DNA of 39,389 bases, taken from an uncultured Methylophilaceae bacterium. Its GTDB lineage: Bacteria > Pseudomonadota > Gammaproteobacteria > Burkholderiales > Methylophilaceae. Within the stretch, counting starts at the first letter, position 1, and every line of letters starts with the position of its first letter. Positions 6,937-18,475 of the stretch are shown here, one piece after another. Both the position numbers and the translations under genes were made by a program. The DNA lies in the NCBI GenBank assembly GCA_903909015.1, contig CAIVUE010000081.1, positions 1-39,389 on the forward strand, written 5' to 3'. The notes below the pieces were generated by a model. That model was not told the DNA's origin. It searched no databases and was given only the letters and a program-made list of their open reading frames with translations.

Positions 6937-8859
6937 ATGCAGTACACTGAAAAATTTGATGTTATTGTGGTTGGCGGCGGTCATGCAGGCACTGAAGCCG
7001 CGCTGGCGGCTGCTCGCATGGGTCAAAAAACACTACTTTTGACTCACAATATCGAGACGCTCGGGCAAATGTCTTGCAATCCGTCTATTGGGGGGATTGG
7101 CAAGGGACATCTTGTGAAGGAAATTGACGCCCTTGGCGGCGCCATGGCTGCTGCGACTGACGAAGGCGGTATTCAGTTTCGTATATTAAATTCAAGTAAG
7201 GGCCCTGCTGTGCGTGCCACAAGAGCACAGGCCGATCGTATTCTTTATAAAGCAGCCATTCGCCATCGTCTAGAAAATCAAAAAAATCTTTGGCTGTTCC
7301 AGCAGGCGGTTGAAGACATTATTCTCGATGGCGATAAAGTGACAGGTGTGGTCACGCAAATCGGGTTGCGTTTTGAAGCTAAGTCCGTCGTGCTGACGGC
7401 AGGCACATTCCTAGCAGGCTTGATCCACGTGGGCTTAAGCCACTATCAAGCAGGTCGTGCTGGAGATCCTCCGGCTATCTCTTTGGCGGCGAGATTAAGA
7501 GAAATTGGCCTACCTGCGGGCCGCTTAAAAACTGGGACCCCGCCTCGCATTGATGGTCGCACGATTGATTATTCAGTGATGCAAGAGCAGCCGGGTGATA
7601 ATCCATTGCCGGTGTTTTCATTTATGGGCAACGTCAGTCAGCATCCAAGACAAGTGCCTTGTTGGATTACCCATACCAATGAAAGAACGCATGACATTAT
7701 TCGAAGCGGTTTAGATCGCTCACCTATGTATACCGGCGTTATTGAAGGGGTGGGGCCTCGTTACTGCCCTTCTGTTGAGGATAAGATTCACCGTTTTTCT
7801 GACAAAGAATCGCATCAAATTTTCTTAGAGCCTGAAGGCTTGGAAACCAATGAGATTTATCCTAATGGCATTTCTACTAGTTTGCCGTTTGATATTCAGT
7901 ATCAATTAGTTCGCTCTATCCGCGGTCTGGAAAATGCGCACATCCTGCGCCCAGGCTATGCGATCGAGTACGATTATTATGATCCGCGTGGTTTAAAAAA
8001 CTCTCTAGAAACCAAAGCGGTTAAGGGGTTATTTTTCGCTGGCCAAATCAATGGGACAACCGGTTATGAAGAAGCGGGCGCTCAAGGATTGTTAGCGGGT
8101 GCTAACGCTGCGCTCTATGCCCAAGGCAAAGAAAGCTGGTGCCCAAGTCGGAGCCAGGCCTACTTAGGGGTGTTGGTCGATGATCTAATAACTCGCGGCG
8201 TGACAGAGCCCTATCGTATGTTTACGAGTCGTGCAGAGTACCGATTGTTGTTGCGTGAGGATAATGCGGACATTCGATTAACGGAAGCTGGCCGTCAAAT
8301 AGGCTTGGTCGATGATGCGCGCTGGGAAGCTTTTTCTCGCAAGCAAGAAGCTATTTTACGTGAACAAGAACGTTTGAAATCGATTTGGGTTCGCCCTGCA
8401 ACGCTTCCTAAAGAAGATGCCATCCGTGTGCTTGGTAAACCAATCGAGCATGAATATTCGCTCTTTGAATTATTGCGCAGGCCAGAATTAAGCTATGAAA
8501 GTCTATTGAGCCTCCCTACCGGTGAAGCGGCGGTTAAATATGAAGACATCGCAGAGGATGTGCGTCAGCAGGTAGATATTGCAGCCAAATATCAAGGATA
8601 TATTGATCGCCAGCAAGATGAAATTGAACGCCAATTGGGCAGTGAAGATACCAAGCTGCCGGTAGATATGGATTATTCCGACGTGCATGGATTGTCGATA
8701 GAAGTTCAGCAGAAACTTGCCTTGCATAAGCCAGAGACGATTGGTCAGGCGAGTCGTGTTTCAGGGGTAACGCCAGTGGCTGTGTCCCTATTGTTGGTTT
8801 ATTTAAAGCGAAAAAATCGTGCTAAAAAATTAGACGCAGGCGGTGAAAAGGTCGCATGA
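6937..8859 (+). CDS. mnmG: tRNA uridine-5-carboxymethylaminomethyl(34) synthesis enzyme MnmG
   Basis: MnmG (GidA) is the FAD-dependent partner of MnmE in wobble-uridine modification of tRNA. The 640-aa protein opens with [16 protein letters not shown], the dinucleotide-binding motif (glycines 13-15). It contains the conserved [16 protein letters not shown] segment and the family's C-terminal helical domain, with YLKRK near the end. Length is standard. The ATG at 6937 has no strong Shine-Dalgarno. rsmG overlaps its stop by 4 bp (ATGA), a sign of coupled translation. The 243-bp gap upstream contains the perfect parS and the cytochrome c'' promoter. Confidence 0.98.
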   Translation: MQYTEKFDVIVVGGGHAGTEAALAAARMGQKTLLLTHNIETLGQMSCNPSIGGIGKGHLVKEIDALGGAMAAATDEGGIQFRILNSSKGPAVRATRAQADRILYKAAIRHRLENQKNLWLFQQAVEDIILDGDKVTGVVTQIGLRFEAKSVVLTAGTFLAGLIHVGLSHYQAGRAGDPPAISLAARLREIGLPAGRLKTGTPPRIDGRTIDYSVMQEQPGDNPLPVFSFMGNVSQHPRQVPCWITHTNERTHDIIRSGLDRSPMYTGVIEGVGPRYCPSVEDKIHRFSDKESHQIFLEPEGLETNEIYPNGISTSLPFDIQYQLVRSIRGLENAHILRPGYAIEYDYYDPRGLKNSLETKAVKGLFFAGQINGTTGYEEAGAQGLLAGANAALYAQGKESWCPSRSQAYLGVLVDDLITRGVTEPYRMFTSRAEYRLLLREDNADIRLTEAGRQIGLVDDARWEAFSRKQEAILREQERLKSIWVRPATLPKEDAIRVLGKPIEHEYSLFELLRRPELSYESLLSLPTGEAAVKYEDIAEDVRQQVDIAAKYQGYIDRQQDEIERQLGSEDTKLPVDMDYSDVHGLSIEVQQKLALHKPETIGQASRVSGVTPVAVSLLLVYLKRKNRAKKLDAGGEKVA

Positions 8860-9503
8860 GTCAGCAGTCCATTCTCAGTCATGGCATCAGCCAAGCCGAG
8901 TTAAAGATATCAGAGCAAACCCAACAGAAATTGCTCGATTATCTTGCGCTCATGCAAAAGTGGAATAAGGTTCATAACTTAACCGCCGTGCGTGATGCAG
9001 ATGAAATGGTGACTTTGCACCTCTTAGATAGCTTAGCGGTATTGCCTTTCATTGATGCTAACAGTTTGCTTGATGTGGGAAGTGGGGCAGGATTGCCAGG
9101 CATCCCGTTGGCATTATGTTTGCCGGATTTAAGCGTGACGGTTATCGACTCAAACAGTAAAAAAGTAAGCTTTATGCGTCAAGCGAAGGCGGAACTTGGG
9201 ATCGCTAATTTAGAAGTTTTAGGCGGACGCGTAGAAGAGATTTCCAAGGATCGAAAATTTGAAATTATTATTTCTCGCGCGTTTTCTGATCTGAGTTTGT
9301 TTATTTCCTTAACCCATCATTTGTTATCTGAGCAGGGTAAATGGCTCGCAATGAAAGGGGTTTACCCTAAGGACGAGCTTGCGGAATTAGAAGCAAAAAC
9401 GGGCGTGACTGCAGCTAAAGTAGAAGTGTTAAACGTCTCAGGATTGGAAGCACAAAGGCATTTGGTATTTTTGCCACATCAATATATTAGTAGCACAAAA
9501 TAA
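8856..9503 (+). CDS. rsmG: 16S rRNA (guanine(527)-N7)-methyltransferase
   Basis: RsmG (GidB) methylates N7 of G527 in 16S rRNA using S-adenosylmethionine; loss confers low-level streptomycin resistance in several bacteria. The 215-aa product has the Rossmann SAM motif [16 protein letters not shown] at residues 71-86, preceded by [12 protein letters not shown], both typical of the family. The start overlaps the mnmG stop by 4 bp. parA follows after 13 bp, giving the classic mnmG-rsmG-parA-parB order seen near many bacterial origins. Confidence 0.97.
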   Translation: MSQQSILSHGISQAELKISEQTQQKLLDYLALMQKWNKVHNLTAVRDADEMVTLHLLDSLAVLPFIDANSLLDVGSGAGLPGIPLALCLPDLSVTVIDSNSKKVSFMRQAKAELGIANLEVLGGRVEEISKDRKFEIIISRAFSDLSLFISLTHHLLSEQGKWLAMKGVYPKDELAELEAKTGVTAAKVEVLNVSGLEAQRHLVFLPHQYISSTK

Positions 9504-9516
9504 AATAGGCGAAAGA

Positions 9517-10287
9517 ATGAAAATATTAGCGATTACCAATCAAAAAGGGGGGGTAGGCAAAACCACCACCTGCGTCAATTTGGCGGCGAGTTTGGCAACG
9601 TTTGGAAGCCGAGTGCTACTGGTTGATTTGGATCCACAAGGTAACGCGACTACTGGGAGCGGTATTGAGAAGTCGCAGTTAAAAAACACCGTCTATCATG
9701 TGTTGATCGGTAATAAAACCATTGCCGATGTGACCCAAAAAACAGAAAAAAGTAATTTTCATGTGTTGCCCTCTAATCGAGATTTGGCTGGCGCCGAAAT
9801 TGAGCTCGTCAACGAGATTGGCCGTGAAACAAAACTAAAGGTAGCGTTAGCCGCCGTAAAAGATCAATACGATTTTGTGCTTTTGGACTGCCCTCCTGCC
9901 CTTAATCTAGTCACAGTGAATGCTTTAACGGCTGCCGATGCCGTCATGATTCCGATGCAATGTGAATACTATGCATTAGAAGGCCTTTCAGATCTGGTCA
10001 ATACAATTAAGAAAGTGCGTACTCACCTCAATCCAACGCTAGAGATAGAGGGCTTGTTACGTACGATGTTTGATAGTCGCAATATGTTAGCGCAGCAAGT
10101 TTCGGCACAGTTAGTGAATCATTTTGGCGATAAGGTTTACAACACATTGATCCCTCGAAACATCCGTTTGGCGGAAGCGCCAAGCTACGGAATGCCAGCA
10201 TTGATTTACGATAAGTCTTCTAAAGGCGCGCAGGCCTATTTACAGCTTGCAAAAGAAATTATTGAGCGACAAACAGCGAAAAATTAA
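9517..10287 (+). CDS. parA: Chromosome partitioning ATPase ParA
   Basis: ParA (Soj) is a Walker-type ATPase that binds DNA nonspecifically as an ATP dimer and moves ParB-parS complexes during chromosome segregation. The 256-aa protein begins MKILAITNQKGGVGKTTT, with the deviant Walker A motif KGGVGKTT at 10-17 including the signature lysine. The Walker B region LLDCPP is also present. It lacks the long N-terminal HTH domain of plasmid type Ia ParA, consistent with a chromosomal Soj type. It is followed by parB after 30 bp, and two parS sites lie within 4 kb. Confidence 0.97.
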   Translation: MKILAITNQKGGVGKTTTCVNLAASLATFGSRVLLVDLDPQGNATTGSGIEKSQLKNTVYHVLIGNKTIADVTQKTEKSNFHVLPSNRDLAGAEIELVNEIGRETKLKVALAAVKDQYDFVLLDCPPALNLVTVNALTAADAVMIPMQCEYYALEGLSDLVNTIKKVRTHLNPTLEIEGLLRTMFDSRNMLAQQVSAQLVNHFGDKVYNTLIPRNIRLAEAPSYGMPALIYDKSSKGAQAYLQLAKEIIERQTAKN

Positions 10288-10317
10288 ATATTCAGAATTC
10301 ATTGAATTGGACAAAAA

Positions 10318-11166
10318 ATGGTAAAACTTAAAGGCTTGGGACGTGGGTTAGATGCATTGCTATCAAGTGATTCAGAGGCGAATGCACAATCTGATAATTT
10401 GACTAGCTTGGCTTTGGAGAATCTTCAGCCGGGCAAGTATCAACCAAGAACCCACATGGATCAGGCCTCTTTAGAGAGTCTTGCTGATTCCATTCGTTCA
10501 CAAGGCATTATGCAGCCTATCGTTGTTAGACAAGTCGAAGGCGGCAAGTATGAGATTATTGCTGGCGAGAGACGTTGGAGAGCCTCTAAACTTGCTGGTT
10601 TAAAAGAAGTTCCAGTGATTGTTAGAGATATTGCTGATGCTGCTGCGTTGGCTATGGCCCTCATTGAAAATATTCAACGTGAAAACCTCAATCCAATTGA
10701 AGAGGCAAATGGTATTCAGCGCTTGATCGATGAATTCAAGATGACGCACGAAACAGCCGCACAAGCGGTAGGTCGATCAAGAAGTGCTGTGACTAACTTG
10801 CTACGTTTGCAAAATCTTCATGCGGTTGTTCAAGAAATGTTGATGCACGCCAAGCTTGATATGGGGCATGCAAGGGCATTGCTAACCTTAGAGGGGGCTA
10901 AGCAAATTGCTGCAGCTGAACAGATTGTTCAAAATCAATTATCAGTTCGAATGGCTGAGCAATTAGTTAAAAAAATAGCTAGTGTTTCTGCCTCTCCGAA
11001 AAAGGCGGCATCTAAAGATCGAGATGTTTTAAGGCTCCAAGAAACGCTTGCACAAAATTTAGGCGCAGTGGTCACGATTGAAAATGGTAAAAATGGTTCA
11101 GGCACCCTAAAAATACGCTATGCGAGCTTGGATCAACTTGATGAAATTATTTCAAAAATTCATTAA
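10318..11166 (+). CDS. parB: Chromosome partitioning CTPase ParB
   Basis: ParB (Spo0J) binds parS, uses CTP to clamp and slide along DNA, and is moved by ParA. The 282-aa protein has the N-terminal ParA-interacting segment GLGRGLDALL (6-15), the CTP-binding motifs GERRWRA at 83-89 and ENIQRENLNPIEEA at 117-130, and a helix-turn-helix around 140-165. A C-terminal dimerisation domain follows. Length is normal for chromosomal ParB. The two sites at 5682 and 6849 are its likely targets. No terminator is visible before atpI, only a probable new promoter. Confidence 0.97.
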   Translation: MVKLKGLGRGLDALLSSDSEANAQSDNLTSLALENLQPGKYQPRTHMDQASLESLADSIRSQGIMQPIVVRQVEGGKYEIIAGERRWRASKLAGLKEVPVIVRDIADAAALAMALIENIQRENLNPIEEANGIQRLIDEFKMTHETAAQAVGRSRSAVTNLLRLQNLHAVVQEMLMHAKLDMGHARALLTLEGAKQIAAAEQIVQNQLSVRMAEQLVKKIASVSASPKKAASKDRDVLRLQETLAQNLGAVVTIENGKNGSGTLKIRYASLDQLDEIISKIH

Positions 11167-11182
11167 AAATAGTGCACTAAGC

Positions 11183-11211
11183 TTGACTTGATTCCAATAA
11201 AACAAGACAAT
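11183..11211 (+). promoter_or_regulatory. Probable promoter of the atp operon
   Basis: TTGACT (11183-11188, 5/6 match to -35) and GACAAT (11206-11211, 4/6 match to -10) are separated by exactly 17 bp in the parB-atpI gap. Transcription would start near 11218, about 47 nt before atpI. Readthrough from parAB is also possible because no terminator is visible. Confidence 0.45.
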
Positions 11212-11264
11212 CGCGGTCTTTACTAAGTTTGATTTGCGCTGTTTTATTAAAAAATTAACAATAA

Positions 11265-11666
11265 ATGGAAAACATTAAAACAGCACAGGTCTATAAACAA
11301 ATGGTGAAATGGCAGCTTTTAGCGACTATTTCAGTAGCCATACTTTCATTTGTGTTAGCTGAAAGTTTTGGTGTAGTCCCTGGTAAATATGCAGCAATTT
11401 CAGCTTTAGCTGGCGGGATGTCAGCTGTTCTTGGTGGAATTGCTGGTGCACTCATTGCAAGAAGCGGGGACAAGAAAAACAATGCAGGGGCGATATTAAT
11501 CACGATGCTTAAGGCTGAAGCCGTCAAGATTTTTGTGATTGCTTTGCTCCTGTTCCTAACATTTAAGTTATACAACGAACATTTGGTCCCAATCGCTCTA
11601 ATTTTGGGCCTAGCGGCTTCAGCTATATTGTCTGGGGCAGCTTTTTTTGGTTTAGATAAAAAATAA
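11265..11666 (+). CDS. atpI: ATP synthase protein I
   Basis: AtpI is an accessory membrane protein at the head of many F-type ATP synthase operons; it has been linked to c-ring assembly and is not part of the finished enzyme. The 133-aa product has four predicted membrane helices (about 16-33, 40-62, 75-97, 105-128), with a short charged loop (SGDKKNN) between helices two and three. Sequence conservation in this family is low, so the call rests on topology, size and position directly before atpB. Confidence 0.9.
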   Translation: MENIKTAQVYKQMVKWQLLATISVAILSFVLAESFGVVPGKYAAISALAGGMSAVLGGIAGALIARSGDKKNNAGAILITMLKAEAVKIFVIALLLFLTFKLYNEHLVPIALILGLAASAILSGAAFFGLDKK

Positions 11667-11697
11667 AGATAGACGCAAGTTTTTAAGGGTTTGATTT

Positions 11698-12505
11698 ATG
11701 GCAACTGAACACGCATTAACTCCATCTAGCTACATTGAGCATCACCTTTCATTTAATAGCCAATCGATTGGCAATGGATCATTCTGGTCACTGCATGTTG
11801 ATACGCTTGTCATGTCAGTTGCATTGGGTGTGATTACACTTGGTCTTATTTGGTGGATTGTTCGTGGTGCTACATCAGGCGTTCCAACTAAACGTCAAGC
11901 ATTTATGGAATTAGTGTTCGATTTCGTGGACGATCAAGTTAAAAACATCTACCACGGCAACCGTCATGCGTTTATTGCACCAGCCGCTTTAACAGTATTT
12001 GTTTGGGTCCTCATGATGAATGCGATGGACTTCTTGCCAGTTGATTGGGTTGCTGCATTAGTTTCTGCTATTGGTGGGGAGCACACCAAATGGCGCGTCG
12101 TTCCAACTTCTGATATCAATACCACATTTGCATTAGCGTTAACGGTCTGGTTCTTAATGATTTTCTTTGCAATTAAAGCAAAGGGTCTTGGTGGCTGGAT
12201 CCATGAATTATTCTGTTCACCGTTTGGCACCAATCCACTGATCTGGCCAGCAAACTTTCTATTCAATTTAATCGAATACGTATCAAAACCACTTTCACAC
12301 TCATTGCGACTTTTCGGCAATATGTACGCGGGTGAGGTTATTTTCTTGTTGTTAGGCTTGTGGGCGGCTACAGGTGTAACGGGCACGATCGCTGGCGCAA
12401 TATTAGGTGCTGGTTGGTCAATTTTCCATATTCTGATTGTTGCGTTGCAAGCATTCATTTTCATGATGCTGACAGTCGTTTATTTGGCAATGGCACAAGA
12501 AAGTC

Positions 12506-12510
<5 letters not shown>
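11698..12510 (+). CDS. atpB: F1Fo ATP synthase subunit a
   Basis: Subunit a forms the proton half-channels of Fo against the c-ring. The 270-aa polytopic protein has the conserved helix with [13 protein letters not shown], in which Arg204 is the essential arginine that faces the c-ring carboxylate. Other family features include the N-terminal SYIEHHL and the C-terminal [17 protein letters not shown]. The ATG at 11698 starts the standard N-terminus. A long opposite-strand reading frame (11964-12464) is only a shadow of this gene. Confidence 0.98.
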
Positions 12511-12867
<357 letters not shown>

Positions 12868-12870
<3 letters not shown>

Positions 12871-12894
12871 GCTATCAATTAATCAATTAGCTTA
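12868..12894 (+). other. Inverted repeat spanning the atpE stop codon
   Basis: TAAGCTA (12868-12874), which begins with the atpE stop codon, is the exact reverse complement of TAGCTTA (12888-12894) across a 13-base AT-rich loop. There is no U-run, so it is not an intrinsic terminator. It could protect or process the message between atpE and atpF, but the stem is short. Confidence 0.3.
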
Positions 12895-12914
12895 ACTGGA
12901 GTCTGGGAGCAAAA

Positions 12915-13385
12915 ATGGATATTAACTTTACACTGGTAGCACAAGCGATTGCATTCTTTGTGCTCATCGTGTTCACCATGAAATTTGTGTGGCCACCTTT
13001 GCTAAATGCAATCGAAACACGTCAAAAAGAAATTGCTGATGGTTTAGCTGCTGGTGAAAAAGGCCGTGCTGAACTAGAGCAATCTTCGAAGCGTGCTTCT
13101 GAAGCACTTGCTGTAGCTAAAGTAAAAGCATCTGAGATTTTGGCGCTTGCTGAAAAGCGCGCGACACAAATTGTTGAAGATGCTAAAGGTACAGCTAAAG
13201 CTGAGGGCGATCGCATTATCACTGGTGCAAAAGCTGAAATCGAGCAAGAGATCAACCGTGCTAAAGAAGGCTTACGTCAACAAGTGTCGACGTTAGCAAT
13301 CGCTGGTGCTGAAAAAATCTTGCGTAAAGAAATTGACGCTAAAGCGCACGCAGAGATTTTAACTGCAATCGCTAAAGAGCTTTAG
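12915..13385 (+). CDS. atpF: F1Fo ATP synthase subunit b
   Basis: Subunit b dimerises to form the peripheral stalk that links Fo to F1. The 156-aa product has one N-terminal membrane helix (about 5-26) beginning [18 protein letters not shown]. It is followed by a long, highly charged, Ala/Glu/Lys-rich coiled-coil (about 35-140). This is the standard length and layout for proteobacterial subunit b. A GGGAG ribosome binding site precedes the ATG. atpH follows after 15 bp. Confidence 0.97.
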   Translation: MDINFTLVAQAIAFFVLIVFTMKFVWPPLLNAIETRQKEIADGLAAGEKGRAELEQSSKRASEALAVAKVKASEILALAEKRATQIVEDAKGTAKAEGDRIITGAKAEIEQEINRAKEGLRQQVSTLAIAGAEKILRKEIDAKAHAEILTAIAKEL

Positions 13386-13400
13386 GAGGCCTTGTAAATC

Positions 13401-13937
13401 ATGGCTGAAGCGATAACGATAGCGAGACCTTATGCCACAGCGATTTTTCGCTTGGCTAAGGAAAAAAAAGCACTAGCAAAGTGGTCTGATGAACTAGCTT
13501 TAATTGCTGCGGTAGCAGATAACGCGCAAGTAAAAGTGTTAATCGATGATCCAAAATTACCTTCAAGCGAACTTGAACGCGCTTTACTTTCTATTTTTGA
13601 TGGCAAGTTAAGTGATGCATCTGTGAACTTGGTGAAATTGTTAGTCGAGAATGATCGATTAATTATTATTGCTGACATTGTTGCTGCTTTTGAGGAATTA
13701 AAAGCGCTAGATGAAGGTGTGCTAGAAGCAGAATTAACAGCGGCCTCAAAACCAACCGATGCCCAAGTAAAAGCTATAGTGAAGCAATTAGAAGCAAAGT
13801 TTGGTAAGAAAATTGAAGCTCAAGTGAAACTGGATCCTGAATTAATTGGTGGGATCAAAATTGTAGTTGGCGATACAGTAATCGATGCATCTGTCCGCGC
13901 TCAATTGCAGTCACTTGCATACACGCTTAAAGGTTAG
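13401..13937 (+). CDS. atpH: F1Fo ATP synthase subunit delta
   Basis: Subunit delta caps F1 and joins it to the b-subunit stalk. The 178-aa protein opens with MAEAITIARPYATAIFRLA, the family's N-terminal helical bundle, and ends with the conserved LIGGIKIVVGDTVIDASVRAQ region. Length is typical. AGGAGG lies upstream around the atpF stop. Position between atpF and atpA is canonical. Confidence 0.96.
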   Translation: MAEAITIARPYATAIFRLAKEKKALAKWSDELALIAAVADNAQVKVLIDDPKLPSSELERALLSIFDGKLSDASVNLVKLLVENDRLIIIADIVAAFEELKALDEGVLEAELTAASKPTDAQVKAIVKQLEAKFGKKIEAQVKLDPELIGGIKIVVGDTVIDASVRAQLQSLAYTLKG

Positions 13938-13979
13938 ACACTTAAAAGTTTAGACCGTCATAGGTCAGGAGACATAAAA

Positions 13980-15521
13980 ATGCAGTTATCAACATCAGAA
14001 ATCAGTGAACTGATTAAAAGCCGATTGGAGAATTTCTCCACGACTGCTGAAGCACGTACACAAGGTACGGTAGTTTCAGTAACGGACGGTATTGTTCGTA
14101 TTCACGGCCTATCAAATGTAATGGCTGGTGAAATGATCGAGTTCCCAGGTAATACATTCGGTTTAGCGTTAAACCTTGAGCGTGACTCTGTTGGTGCCGT
14201 TGTTCTTGGTGACTACGAACACATTACAGAAGGCGACATTTGTAAATGTACAGGTCGTATTTTGGAAGTGCCAGTAGGCCCAGAGCTTATCGGTCGTGTA
14301 GTTGATGCGCTAGGTCGTCCAATTGACGGCAAAGGCCCAATCAATGCAAAAATGACTGACAAAATTGAAAAAGTTGCGCCAGGCGTTATTGCTCGTAAAT
14401 CAGTTTCTCAACCAGTTCAAACTGGTATTAAAGCGATTGACTCAATGGTTCCAGTTGGCCGTGGCCAACGTGAATTGATCATTGGCGATCGTCAAACTGG
14501 TAAGACAGCAGTTGCAGTTGATGCGATCATCAATCAAAAAGGTCAAAACATGACATGTATCTACGTAGCGGTTGGCCAAAAGGCTTCAACAATTGCTAAC
14601 GTGGTACGAAAACTAGAACAATACGGTGCGCTTGAGTACACCATCATTGTTGCGGCTTCAGCATCAGACTCAGCAGCGTTGCAATTTATTGCTCCTTACT
14701 CTGGATGTACGATGGGTGAATACTTCCGTGACCGTGGTCAAGATGCATTGATTATTTACGATGATTTGACAAAACAAGCGATTGCTTACCGTCAAATTTC
14801 ACTATTGCTTCGTCGTCCGCCAGGCCGTGAAGCTTACCCAGGTGACGTCTTCTATCTTCACTCACGTTTGTTAGAGCGTGCAGCTCGTGTAAACGAAGAC
14901 TATGTAGAAAAATTCACTAATGGTGAAGTAAAAGGTAAGACAGGTTCATTGACTGCATTGCCAATTATTGAAACACAAGCTGGTGACGTTTCTGCATTCG
15001 TTCCAACTAACGTGATTTCTATTACCGATGGTCAAATTTTCTTGGAAACAGACTTGTTCAACGCTGGTATACGTCCTGCGATTAACGCTGGTATTTCAGT
15101 GTCTCGCGTTGGTGGTGCAGCTCAAACTAAAGTTGTTAAGAAACTTGGCGGCGGTGTACGTTTGGCTTTAGCGCAATACCGTGAATTAGCAGCGTTTGCT
15201 CAGTTCGCTTCAGATTTGGATGAAGCAACACGTAAGCAACTTGAACGCGGTCGTTTGGTAACAGAGTTGATGAAGCAAGCACAATACTTACCACTTTCTG
15301 TTTCAGAAATGGCAATCAGCTTGCAAGCAGCTAACAAGGGTTACTTGGATGATGTGCCAGTGACTAAAGTATTGGCATTTGAATCTGCGCTACATGCATT
15401 CATTAAAGCTAAATACAAAGGCTTGGTAGAGCGTATTGAATCTACTTTAGATCTTTCAAAAGAGGATGACAAAGAATTGACATCAGCTATTGAAGATTTC
15501 AAAGCAAATAGCGCTTATTAA
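13980..15521 (+). CDS. atpA: F1Fo ATP synthase subunit alpha
   Basis: Subunit alpha forms the hexameric F1 head with beta and carries the non-catalytic nucleotide sites. The 513-aa protein shows the P-loop GDRQTGKT at 169-176 and the alpha/beta signature [17 protein letters not shown], which contains the arginine that reaches into the catalytic site. AGGAGA at 13967-13972 is a strong ribosome binding site. Codon choice is strongly biased (many GGT, CGT and AAC codons), as expected of an abundant protein. Confidence 0.99.
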   Translation: MQLSTSEISELIKSRLENFSTTAEARTQGTVVSVTDGIVRIHGLSNVMAGEMIEFPGNTFGLALNLERDSVGAVVLGDYEHITEGDICKCTGRILEVPVGPELIGRVVDALGRPIDGKGPINAKMTDKIEKVAPGVIARKSVSQPVQTGIKAIDSMVPVGRGQRELIIGDRQTGKTAVAVDAIINQKGQNMTCIYVAVGQKASTIANVVRKLEQYGALEYTIIVAASASDSAALQFIAPYSGCTMGEYFRDRGQDALIIYDDLTKQAIAYRQISLLLRRPPGREAYPGDVFYLHSRLLERAARVNEDYVEKFTNGEVKGKTGSLTALPIIETQAGDVSAFVPTNVISITDGQIFLETDLFNAGIRPAINAGISVSRVGGAAQTKVVKKLGGGVRLALAQYRELAAFAQFASDLDEATRKQLERGRLVTELMKQAQYLPLSVSEMAISLQAANKGYLDDVPVTKVLAFESALHAFIKAKYKGLVERIESTLDLSKEDDKELTSAIEDFKANSAY

Positions 15522-15546
15522 TTCGTACTCAAGCTGGAGCTAAATA

Positions 15547-16416
15547 ATGGCTGGTAGTAAGGAAATTAGAACCAAGATCAAAAGTGTAGAAAATACACGT
15601 AAGATCACCAAAGCCATGGAAATGGTAGCAGCATCGAAAATGCGTAAAGCGCAAGATCGTATGCGTGCTGCCCGTCCATACGCAGAAAAGATTCGCAATG
15701 TTGCGGCTCACATGTCATTTGCTGAGCCTGAGTACAAGCATCCATTCTTAATCAAACGCGACACCGTTAAATCGGTTGGTGTCATCGTTGTGACTTCTGA
15801 TAAAGGTTTGTGCGGCGGCTTGAACACCAACGCATTGCGCGTTGCTGTGAATCAAATGCAAGCTTGGGAAGCTGAAAATCTTTCTGTACAAGTCTGTGCA
15901 ATCGGAAACAAAGGCCTAGGTTTTATGGGCCGTATCAATGCAGATGTGAAATCACAACTGATTGGTTTGGGCGATGCACCGCATATGGAAAAACTTATCG
16001 GCCCAGTTAAAGTGATGCTAGATGCTTACGTTGCTGGCGAAATTGATCAGTTGTATGTTGTATACAACAAATTCATTAACGCGATGAAGCAAGAAACTAA
16101 ATTAGAGCAACTGCTACCACTTTCAGGTGAAAACTTAGGTGCGCCGAAAGGTCACTGGGATTACATCTACGAACCTGAAGCGCAAGTGGTGATTGATGAT
16201 TTGATGGTTCGTTATGTTGAATCAGTAATTTATCAAGCGGTCGCTGAAAACATGGCCTCTGAGCAAAGTGCTCGTATGGTGGCGATGAAAGCAGCGTCTG
16301 ATAATGCGAAGACAGTGATTGGCGAATTGAAACTGGTTTATAACAAAGCGCGTCAAGCAGCGATTACGAAAGAAATTTCTGAAATCGTTGGTGGTGCGGC
16401 AGCGGTATCGGGTTAA
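15547..16416 (+). CDS. atpG: F1Fo ATP synthase subunit gamma
   Basis: Subunit gamma is the central rotor shaft. The 289-aa protein starts [20 protein letters not shown], the conserved N-terminal helix, and ends with the paired C-terminal helix [18 protein letters not shown] that completes the coiled coil. The middle region forms a Rossmann-like fold. Length is normal. The 57-bp gap to atpD contains a small direct repeat. Confidence 0.98.
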   Translation: MAGSKEIRTKIKSVENTRKITKAMEMVAASKMRKAQDRMRAARPYAEKIRNVAAHMSFAEPEYKHPFLIKRDTVKSVGVIVVTSDKGLCGGLNTNALRVAVNQMQAWEAENLSVQVCAIGNKGLGFMGRINADVKSQLIGLGDAPHMEKLIGPVKVMLDAYVAGEIDQLYVVYNKFINAMKQETKLEQLLPLSGENLGAPKGHWDYIYEPEAQVVIDDLMVRYVESVIYQAVAENMASEQSARMVAMKAASDNAKTVIGELKLVYNKARQAAITKEISEIVGGAAAVSG

Positions 16417-16426
16417 TAACGACATC

Positions 16427-16449
16427 AATATCGAATATAAATATCGAAT
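16427..16449 (+). repeat. 10-bp direct repeat in the atpG-atpD gap
   Basis: AATATCGAAT occurs at 16427-16436 and again at 16440-16449, three bases apart, in the AT-rich gap before the atpD ribosome binding site. No protein-binding site is recognised. It may be a small tandem duplication. Confidence 0.5.
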
Positions 16450-16458
16450 TAAGCATAG

Positions 16459-17889
<1,431 letters not shown>

Positions 17890-17938
17890 TTTGCTATAAA
17901 AACTAGCTAAACAGACAGAAAGCAAATAGGTAACTAAT

Positions 17939-18361
17939 ATGGCAACAACAATACAAATTGATGTAGTAAGTGCTGAAGAATCTATTTTCTCAGGTGAGGC
18001 AGAATTTGTTGTCGCACCTGCGATTATGGGTGAAGTTGGTATTTACCCACGTCACACGCCTATGCTTACAACAATTAAGCCGGGTGCGCTGCGTATTAAG
18101 TTAGCAGCGGGCGAAGAACAATTAATCTTTGTTTCTGGTGGGATTCTTGAAGTTCAACCTGGTCTAGTCACTGTACTTGCTGATACAGCAATTCGTGGTA
18201 ACGATTTAGATGAGGCTAAAGCGTTAGAAGTTAAACGTCTAGCTGAAGAAACTCTTAAGAGTAATTCAAGTGAAGTTAATTACGCATTGGCGCAAAGCGA
18301 ATTGGTTGAAGCGATTGCTCAACTACAAGCGATTGCTAAACTTCGTAAAACAACGCACTAA
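17939..18361 (+). CDS. atpC: F1Fo ATP synthase subunit epsilon
   Basis: Subunit epsilon is part of the rotor and inhibits ATP hydrolysis. The 140-aa product has the N-terminal beta-sandwich (about 1-85), including the [20 protein letters not shown] region. A C-terminal helical hairpin rich in Ala, Glu and Leu follows (about 90-138). It is the last gene of the operon and is followed 22 bp later by a strong intrinsic terminator. Confidence 0.97.
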   Translation: MATTIQIDVVSAEESIFSGEAEFVVAPAIMGEVGIYPRHTPMLTTIKPGALRIKLAAGEEQLIFVSGGILEVQPGLVTVLADTAIRGNDLDEAKALEVKRLAEETLKSNSSEVNYALAQSELVEAIAQLQAIAKLRKTTH

Positions 18362-18382
18362 AAGCATTGTTTTAATATCATC

Positions 18383-18410
18383 AAAAAAGGCAGCTTAGGC
18401 TGCCTTTTTT
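18383..18410 (+). terminator. Rho-independent terminator of the atp operon
   Basis: A GGCAGC/GCTGCC stem (18389-18394 and 18399-18404) with a TTAG loop is flanked by six A on the left and six T on the right. It is a textbook intrinsic terminator and its symmetry would let it act in both directions. It separates atpC from glmU. Confidence 0.95.
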
Positions 18411-18475
18411 GTTTTGAGCCGCCGATTCCATTACAATGAAAATGTTGAGTTAAAACCACAAGTCATCATCAAAAT

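Noticed and set aside
11964-12464. 166-codon minus-strand open frame opposite atpB
   Set aside because: It lies wholly antisense to a strongly conserved gene, its product resembles no family I know, and no ribosome binding site or promoter is evident. It is a by-product of atpB codon choice.
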